NCBI RefSeq assembly: GCF_037975245.1
Contig: NC_092580.1
Coordinates: forward strand, 10,641,001-10,705,000
Reading direction: 5' to 3'
Length of the DNA: 64,000 nucleotides
Source: Apostichopus japonicus
Taxonomy: Eukaryota; Echinodermata; Holothuroidea; Aspidochirotida; Stichopodidae
Part shown: positions 58,801 through 64,000 of the stretch, piece by piece
Layout of the letters: every line of letters begins with the position of its first letter
Position numbering within the stretch: position 1 is the first letter of the stretch
Program-made: the position numbers and the translations under genes
Notes under the pieces: generated by a model
Seen by the model: only the letters and a program-made list of their open reading frames with translations
Told to the model about the DNA's origin: nothing
Database searches by the model: none

Positions 58801-60723
58801 ACCCAGTTTCCTCTCCCACAATGGATCCATCGCAAGGTTTCACAATAGAAAGAAAGTTTCAGTGAGATCTGGCCAGTCAATCTCATTACACTGTTCCTGC
58901 AGTAGGCTTTACTCTGACAAAATATGGTAGGAAAATTGTACCAATTAATAGTACCGGACTGGTTGCCAGGGGTACTTGGTATGCACCCCAGCCTTGGCCC
59001 CTGAATCATCAATTTGAAATTAAAAAAGTAAAATTTTGAAACACTTGTCAGATCTCTTTTGTTTCTTTTTCACCTTTTTGTTTTTCTAAATTTTTCCATT
59101 TTGTAGCTAATATGGGCCTGCCCAATCCCCACCAACCCCCCCCCCCATACCCTTATCTGAAAAATCTGCTACGGTGTCACACTTTTGTCGAAAGCGGAAT
59201 TGTTGATCTTTGGAGGGGAACGCATGTCCCAACAAAATATGTCCCTCCAAGGTGAAGAATATTACACCCATACATATGTCATATAGAATTACCACTATGT
59301 ATTACATCAGTAAAAATAACTAAAAATATAAATCGGCATCACATCATGCACTTGGCCGACCCAAAAGTTATAAATTTGTTTGCCCACAGTGCAGAGGTGA
59401 ACCTTCCATGTGTGTAAAATTACCCACATGTCCGACACTACAAATTGTAACAGGTCATTCCAAGTAGAACATATAACAACTCCCTTGGCATTCTCCAATA
59501 ACTTAAACATCTAGGCCTAAACAGCATTGCACAGTCATTCTACTATGATTGAGGTGAAACAGCTGCCTGAGCTCTCCCCCCCCCCCCACACACACACAAT
59601 GGTACAACCCTTAATCGGACAGAATCAGAAGTTGGAGAAAAATAGAGGGCGCCTGACATTAATTGCTTGGCTGGATTCATTGTGTAGCCCCTTTAAGGTT
59701 TCTCTTCAGTCATGTTGTTGGGAGTCCCTTCCTCAGTAACCATAACTATTATTACATGAAATGCCAATAGTGTGTGTCTACTCTATTTGAATGTGTAACC
59801 CATGGTAACAGAATACTTAAATGTACAGTATAAACTGTGGTATCAGTGATGTTCATATCCTCGGCTGAACTGCTTCTAGTTCTTGCCAACTGACCAGACT
59901 ACAGTAGCTAAAATATGCTACAGTCAGTCTCTTTCAAAAAAAATTGCCTGTGAGAATAATTATTTTTTAGTTATCGTGTTGCCTTTGCAACAGCTCAGTT
60001 TAAATTTCATGATTTTCTTTCTATTTACTGTTATTGTTTTGTATTGTAAGCTTATTTTCCATCTTTTATTTTTCTTTTGCTCGGACAGACAGTTCCAGTT
60101 CGTAATGTTTCTCTGAAAAGCATTAAAAGTGGACATGCAAAGAAAGCCACCACTGAATACAGAGTTCTGTCCAAGAATGAGGACCTTAATTGTGCTCTAT
60201 TAGAAATACAGGTAGATAAATGTAAGTATCTTGTGTGTCGAAGTTGCTTAAAGCAGCTGTCAGTATATATATATTGACCTGGTTGGCAGATCATTTCAAA
60301 CATGTGGAATTGGAAGAACTAGAAGCCAAATGGCTTAGATTTGCAGGGATTTATAGGGCCTTGTGAAAGCCAAGTCAAAAATGATTGCTTGAACAGCCAT
60401 TCCTGCTTGGTTGTCCACTGCAGTAGGCCTACTATCTATGTCCTGCCTGTAACCAATTATGGAGATAGATTTACAGGAGAGCTATGCATCTGAAACTAAC
60501 ACAAAGAAATTTATGGGGCTTATTTTTATCGTTTTTATGCCTCGGTTATACCTGGTAGTAGTACTAAGATATGCTTTAACTGTTCTGTCCCTTTATAGGC
60601 ATGGAACAGATGATGGCAAAACACCTGAGGGTTCAGAGCCAAAGAGCTTTAGGGCCCCTTCACCTCAGAAAGGGACTAAATCTCACTATTGCTTGTTTTG
60701 CTACCTTTAGAGTACCTATCTAA
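43885..60723 (+). CDS. RPUSD3: RPUSD3-like mitochondrial pseudouridine synthase family protein, seven exons
   Basis: Coding exons, all with agreeing phases and GT-AG ends: 43897-44125 (exon opens at 43885), 45223-45364, 47339-47446, 48674-48708, 50347-50396, 60089-60221, 60599-60723; 273 residues. The basic N-terminus (MSVRLRCSRLL) fits a mitochondrial presequence. Exon 2 holds DGLLVIAKPPGVSV, the first RluA-family block. Where active enzymes have HRLDxxTSG, this protein reads APEKESSG. The catalytic Asp is replaced by Glu, and human RPUSD3 lacks the Asp too. Exons 3-6 follow RPUSD3 in order (AVTIGIPEPE; TVPVRN; CALLEIQ). Exon 7 reads KHLRVQSQRALGPLHL, resembling the third block (KHQLRVH...LGxPLLGD), but is the least certain. 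The protein is shorter than human RPUSD3 (351) and the C-terminus may be incomplete. An alternative donor for exon 6 lies at 60212. Known role of the family member: mitochondrial RNA granules and mRNA modification. Confidence 0.8.
44126..45222 (+). other. Intron 1 of the RPUSD3-like gene
   Basis: Begins GTTTGTAAC and ends TATCTGCAG. No repeats or nested genes recognised. Confidence 0.75.
45365..47338 (+). other. Intron 2 of the RPUSD3-like gene
   Basis: Begins GTTAGT and ends CTCCCTCCACAG. At about 46655-46770 it holds one copy of a repeat found again in the next intron. Open frames inside are short and without motifs. Confidence 0.75.
46655..46770. repeat. Intronic dispersed repeat, copy 1
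   Basis: TTTGCCAGATTGAGCCGAAG, AAGATCTTGCTGGAATT and ACCACAATCCCACATTT match 47640-47760 in the same order with about one change in five bases. No termini recognised. Confidence 0.6.
47447..48673 (+). other. Intron 3 of the RPUSD3-like gene
   Basis: Begins GTAAGTTTTT, ends TCTACCTTAG. Contains the second copy of the dispersed repeat at about 47640-47760. Confidence 0.75.
47640..47760. repeat. Intronic dispersed repeat, copy 2
   Basis: Collinear with 46655-46770: ATTTGCCAGAATCAGGCAAA, AAGATCTTGCGGGAATT and ACACAATCCAAAATT. Confidence 0.6.
49174..49500. repeat. 153-bp tandem duplication
   Basis: GACTGGCTGAA starts at 49174 and again at 49327. Both are followed by TACCCTCGGAAG and then CTCAGTCTGTGAT. 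Both units finish with GAAACTTGTTACATTT. The second copy is somewhat diverged. Confidence 0.85.
50077..50185. repeat. 48-bp inverted repeat (hairpin) in intron 4
   Basis: Left arm 50077-50124, right arm 50138-50185, loop 13 bases. The arms pair at 44 of 48 positions. The right arm contains CTGAAGAAGATCC, AGGATGGAAACGTC, which has the layout of a hammerhead ribozyme core (CUGAUGA, stem II, GAAAC) with one core change. Confidence 0.9.
50935..52645. mobile_element. hAT-like element in intron 5, CAGTGGCGTCGCCA terminus
   Basis: Starts CAGTGGCGTCGCCA and ends TGGTGACGCCACTG. Flanks CTCCTCAC (50927-50934) and CTTCTCAC (52646-52653) agree at seven of eight bases. It contains a second, internal start CAGTGGCGGCAGAACC at about 51849, next to a poly-G block like that at 20806-20905. 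The shared GGTGGCGCTCCGCTTAGATAG block lies near the right end in reverse orientation (about 52455). No transposase. Confidence 0.85.
53616..53889. mobile_element. Small MITE with GTGGCTATTCTTACGACTAG ends
   Basis: The left end GTGGCTATTCTTACGAC and right end CATAAGAATAGCCAC are inverse complements with one change. GAATCTTTTA occurs just outside both ends (53602-53611 and 53893-53902), probably including the target duplication. The interior has a degenerate CCTAACCCTAAA stretch. Confidence 0.75.
56219..56827 (+). other. Possible extra exon pair within intron 5
   Basis: A strong acceptor (TTTATCACAG) precedes 56219 and a weaker one (CTTCGCAG) precedes 56260. A donor (GATGA|GTAAGTG) ends the unit at 56325. 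The second unit opens after TTTTCAG at 56755 and hits TAG at about 56821. Joined to exon 5 through 56260 in phase, the product would end TETVPKRD, VKVKYSTATKQ, HLVPVQEPKT. This looks like a diverged version of the exon 6 protein sequence (TVPVRN...YRVLSKN...CALLEIQ). It could be an alternative 3' end, a decayed duplicate exon, or chance. Confidence 0.35.
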
Positions 60724-61103
60724 TCTTTGGCCCTGCCCCCACCCACCCACCCCTCTCTAAGTTAATCATGACACTGCTGGGAACAGATTTCTTGAAGAAA
60801 TGAATCCATTACTTTTGTAGATTTCTCCTTTACTAGAAGGAATCCTCACAACTTTCAGTCTTGCACCCGAATTTAGTTTTTAATTCAAGGAATACCATAT
60901 ACCTGCACCGACCAATCTATTGTCATTTAACTCAGCATGCTATCTACACTGATCAATCTATTGTCATTTAACTCAGCATGCTATCTACACTATTTACTTC
61001 GTTCCCCACTTACCTGTCTCCCCACAACCTATGCACCGCATTCTACCGTGTCTAGAATGCCCTGGTAATCTTTTAACACTGTACACCCTCACTGGCCCTA
61101 ATG
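60724..61103. repeat. 3' flank of the RPUSD3-like gene with a 41-bp duplication
   Basis: CAATCTATTGTCATTTAACT starts at 60913 and again at 60954, two copies of a 41-bp unit (60911-60992). The rest of the flank is plain, with an ACCC run near 60740. No clear polyadenylation signal could be singled out. Confidence 0.8.
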
Positions 61104-61770
61104 CAACGAGGTAAATGAATCTGGAGGATTCATGTCAATTGGGTGCGCGCGTACCATGTATGGAGGGTCATGTGATGTGTTCCAGGGTGGTACCTTACTG
61201 ATATTTCTCTGTAGCAGTTCGAGAACAGTGTTAGTGACTTCGTGAAAGATTGGTCGGTTCGGACATGGGAACTAACGGCATAAGAAGGTACTGGTACTTC
61301 AGGCCTACGAAATAGTGCTAATATGCTAACGTTCAACCTTATTCTCTTGAATGAAGGCAGGCTTTCTACATAATCTTACTTATTAATACAGCTCTAGGGG
61401 CAAGCTTTGTCTCATATGGCCTAACGTTATTACTACACGCTATAAGTGAATGTAGAAATGGGAAATGTGGGGAAATGTTTAGTTCAGTGCAACTACGGAA
61501 TTCTCCATGGAACAGAGCCTAATGCTGCTCGACGAGTATATAGCTATCACGTTAGGCTACAGGCACGGTTATTGCTAGGTAACGGGTGTCGTCTGCTGCC
61601 CTAAGCACGCAAACACATTAACGTACTAGTTGGATGAAATCATCATGCGTAATAGGGAGAGTAGTATATTAGTACCACCCTGGAACACATCACATGACCC
61701 TCCATACATGGTACGCGCGTACGCGAGTATTTACTGTGTGATAGTTTCTCCAGATTCATTTACCTCGTTG
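61104..61770. mobile_element. 667-bp inverted-repeat transposon, exact 8-bp target duplication
   Basis: Starts CAACGAGGTAAATGAATCTG and ends with its inverse complement at 61770. CCCTAATG flanks both sides (61096-61103 and 61771-61778). After a short unmatched part, a second inverted block of about 48 bp continues the symmetry (GGTACCACCCTGGAACACAT and GTACCATGTATGGAGGGTCA). No coding frame. Confidence 0.92.
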
Positions 61771-61984
61771 CCCTAATGGCCTTCCTTCATTTTTCTACCC
61801 ACAAAGTGTCTCACTGTGTTTTTCGGAGTTAGAAAAATTTTCGCGAAATTCGCCCGGATTACCTTGGATTTATACTCTAGAAGTTTCCTATCAGGACTTC
61901 TGCACTTCCAAGGATCTTTTCCAGCCTGATAAGTATCCTTTTCTTGTAGGGAAGGGTGTTTTTGGGGGCTGTTTTTAGTGTACA

Positions 61985-63020
61985 CTCTCGCCCATGCGTT
62001 CGTTTTTTCTTACGTAACGTTTTTAGGGTAACAGGTAGTAGCTCTGCGAGACTACTTCGTTCGTTGCCTATACCGCCTTGTTTACGCGGATAGGCATATA
62101 TTTTCGTATGTACATGTTTCAGCTTTTCTTACTTTCAAAAAATAAGATGTTTGCTTGTTTCATGTACCTTCGTTACTTCTTACGCTTTTGTGTGGGTTTT
62201 CCCCTTGTAGCGTAATTTGTAGCGTTGCCTATACCGCCTTGTTTACGCGGATAGGCATGTTTTTTCCGTATGTACATGTGTTTCAGCTTTTCTTACTTAG
62301 CATAAGATGTTTTGCTTTCATGTACTTCGTTAATTTTTACGCTTTCAGTGTGGGTTTTCACTCTTGTAGCGTAGTTGTAGCCACGTTCCGATATCTCCTA
62401 ACTAGTCGAGATAGTCGGCTCGTTTCGTTGTTTTTCATGTTAAGACGGGAGTATCCTTGATTTCATATATTGTTGTATATTTTCATGTTTCCTCCAGTTG
62501 CTGCTACGTGCGCTCCCTGAGTCTCATGACTTGGGGTGTACCTCGTAGACTTGTTCCCCCCTCCGCTGGTTCGCGGTTAGGGGGTTCTCTCCCATATATA
62601 CATGTTTCGTCCTTTTTACAATTTTTTCGATGCATATATGTTTAGTTACGTTGCTTCTATATGTCGGAAGTGTTTCTCCTTGTAACGTATCTTGTAAGCC
62701 GCGAACTCCTATCCAATACTAGGCGGTTAGACGGTTCGATTACGTTGTTGTTGTTTCTTGTTGAACCTTCATATATTTGTACATATTTTCATGTTTCTCC
62801 ATGGGTTCGCTACTCGTGCGCCTCCTAAGTGTCGGGAGTTTCACTTGGGGCGTATCTCGTAGCCTTGTTCCTCCCTTCCCGCTCCGTACGCGGATAGAGG
62901 GGTTCTCTCCCTTGTATACATGCTTCGTCCTTTTCCTTCATGTATTCTAGTTACGTGTTCGCTTCTAAGTGTGGGAAGTTTTTCACTATTGTAGCGTACC
63001 TTGTAAGCCGCGAGCCTCTA
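61985..63020. repeat. Degenerate tandem array, 140-170-bp units with stem-loops
   Basis: A landmark of the form CTTGTAGCGTA...TTGTAG(C)C recurs near 62206, 62371, 62536, 62680, 62848 and 62990. In the last four units the spacing alternates (about 144, 168, 142), giving a two-unit period of about 310. Each unit has a predicted stem-loop after the landmark, for example GCCTATACCGC paired with GCGGATAGGC (62066 and 62227). Units carry TACATGTTTC and TGTGGG/TGTCGGAAGT words. Confidence 0.8.
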
Positions 63021-63187
63021 GCGGGGCGCGTTGTTTTTGTCACGTAACTTTACTCTCTGTTAGCATACTCCCACGCTACTTCCTCCTTATAGTCGTTCCG
63101 TTTGATACGTTAGACTATTCGCCGTTAGTCTCTCCTTAACGTGGGTTTCTCAGACATGTCTCGAAGCCACCTTAAATGTGTGAACTG

Positions 63188-64000
63188 TTCCGAGACCTCT
63201 GTCTAGTCTGTTTTGTTTTCACACCAGACAGTGGCAGCACATCGACACCTGGCTAGCAGGCCGGGACAGGTTAGATCTATCACCGAACCCACAGTTCCCC
63301 TGGAGGGAATCGGAGGAGAGACAGGAGATGAAGAGGAAGTGAGAGAGTTGGTGGGAGTTGAGATGGAGAGAGGGCCGAAGAAGAGAGAGAGAGAGAGATG
63401 GAGATTTTGCCACCCATGGTGCTGGCGTTGTCCGGATGTACCACCAAGGGCTAGGGCAAGGGCAAGGCTCAAGGCCAACTAAAAGCCCATGTGAGAGAGA
63501 GAGATGGAGATTTTGCCACCTAAGGTGCCGGCGTTGTCCGGATGTACCACCAAGGGCTAGGGCAAGGCTCAAGGCCAACCAAAAGCCCATGACAAAGACG
63601 GCCAGAGCGGACAGTCCGTCCGGGTCGCAGAGAGCGGCACCCGTTGTGGTGCGCGCAAAGAGAGGGGCTCCGGAGAGCCAGGCCCGGCGAGACCTCAGAA
63701 GGAGCCCGGAACAGACGTTCCCCTCCGACCCAAGGAAGGCTAGGCTCAAGGCCAATAAAAAGCCCATTAGAAGTTCCGACCGGAACGGACAGAATGTCCG
63801 GGTCGAGGAGAGTGGTACCCGGCGTGGTAAGCACACAGAGATAGGCTCCGGGAGCCCGAGTCCGGCGAGAGAGGCCGGAGGAGAGAGAGAGAGAGGAGAA
63901 AGAAATATTGCCCCCCAAGGTCCCGGCACCGTCCGGATTCTATGACCAAGGGGGAAGGCAAGGGCAAGGCTCAAGGCCAATAAATAGCCCATTTGAAATT
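63188..64000. repeat. GC-rich tandem array running off the window
   Basis: The word GGCTCAAGGCCAA followed by AAAAGCCCAT or close variants occurs at about 63465, 63568, 63743 and 63968. Between them a longer unit recurs at about 63608 and 63786 (CGGACAG...GTCCGGGTCG...GGCTCCGG). GA-rich runs (GAGAGAGAGAGATGGAGATT) occur at about 63386 and 63494. Base composition is sharply GC-richer than the rest of the window. Long open frames run on both strands (63358-63945 plus; 63219-63992 minus), as expected from GC-rich repeats, but without any domain I recognise. Confidence 0.75.

Larger units (their letters stand above)
50397..60088 (+). other. Intron 5 of the RPUSD3-like gene (9.7 kb)
   Basis: Begins GTAAGTTAAAC and ends TTGCTCGGACAG. 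Contains a 1.7-kb hAT-like element (50935-52645), a small MITE (53616-53889) and a possible extra exon pair (56219-56827). A possible untranslated exon ends at a strong donor (GGCCTAG|GTAAGTC) near 53240. At 55738-55869 a frame reads WWDGEPLPGHPAQVALYQ, which looks protein-like but is not assigned. The part 57000-60000 shows nothing recognisable apart from C-runs. Confidence 0.65.

Overview
The window looks like nuclear DNA of an invertebrate deuterostome, most likely a sea cucumber or another echinoderm. The evidence is spliced genes with GT-AG introns, an intronless TRIM gene of the RING, two B-box, coiled-coil, beta-propeller type that is common in echinoderms, a mitochondrial pseudouridine synthase relative with seven exons, and AT-rich DNA packed with transposons. 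The species is an inference. There are no bacterial operons, rRNA genes or CRISPR arrays.

Layout. 1-2.8 kb is empty apart from a short decamer repeat. 2.83-4.20 kb is a 5'-truncated RTE-like LINE with a 12-bp direct repeat on both sides. 7.9-11.9 kb and 22.6-27.6 kb are two copies of one segmental duplication. Each holds a minus-strand TRIM gene followed by the same dead CR1/L2-like reverse transcriptase fragment. Copy A (8377-10566) is intact with 729 codons. Copy B (24564-26765) carries two single-base frameshifts in T-runs and has a 1.5-kb insertion downstream of its 3' end. The dead LINE beside copy A is split by a 3.5-kb Helentron/HINE-like element whose core is a 399-bp satellite (12.3-15.2 kb). 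A 1.4-kb hAT-like element with a perfect 8-bp target duplication follows at 16.4-17.8 kb.

19.9-20.7 kb holds two palindrome-rich tandem arrays. 28.0-31.3 kb is an LTR element with two 1550-bp LTRs that look identical and only 210 bp between them. It is on the minus strand and has a tRNA-Leu primer-binding site. 31.5-41 kb is a nest of non-autonomous DNA transposons, several with exact target duplications, that share termini of the CAGTGGCGGATCC type and an internal motif.

43.9-60.7 kb holds an RPUSD3-like gene on the plus strand. Its exon phases agree throughout, and it has a 9.7-kb fifth intron full of transposons plus a possible second exon pair. 61.1-61.8 kb is another transposon with an 8-bp target duplication. 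62.0-64.0 kb is a two-part tandem array that runs off the window, the last part GC-rich with long open frames on both strands.

How the genes relate. The two TRIM loci are paralogues, and nothing suggests they work with the RPUSD3-like gene, which belongs to mitochondrial RNA metabolism. Most of the interest lies in transposon architecture: nested insertions, a satellite carried inside a mobile element, and duplication breakpoints. I did not find a clearly new protein system.
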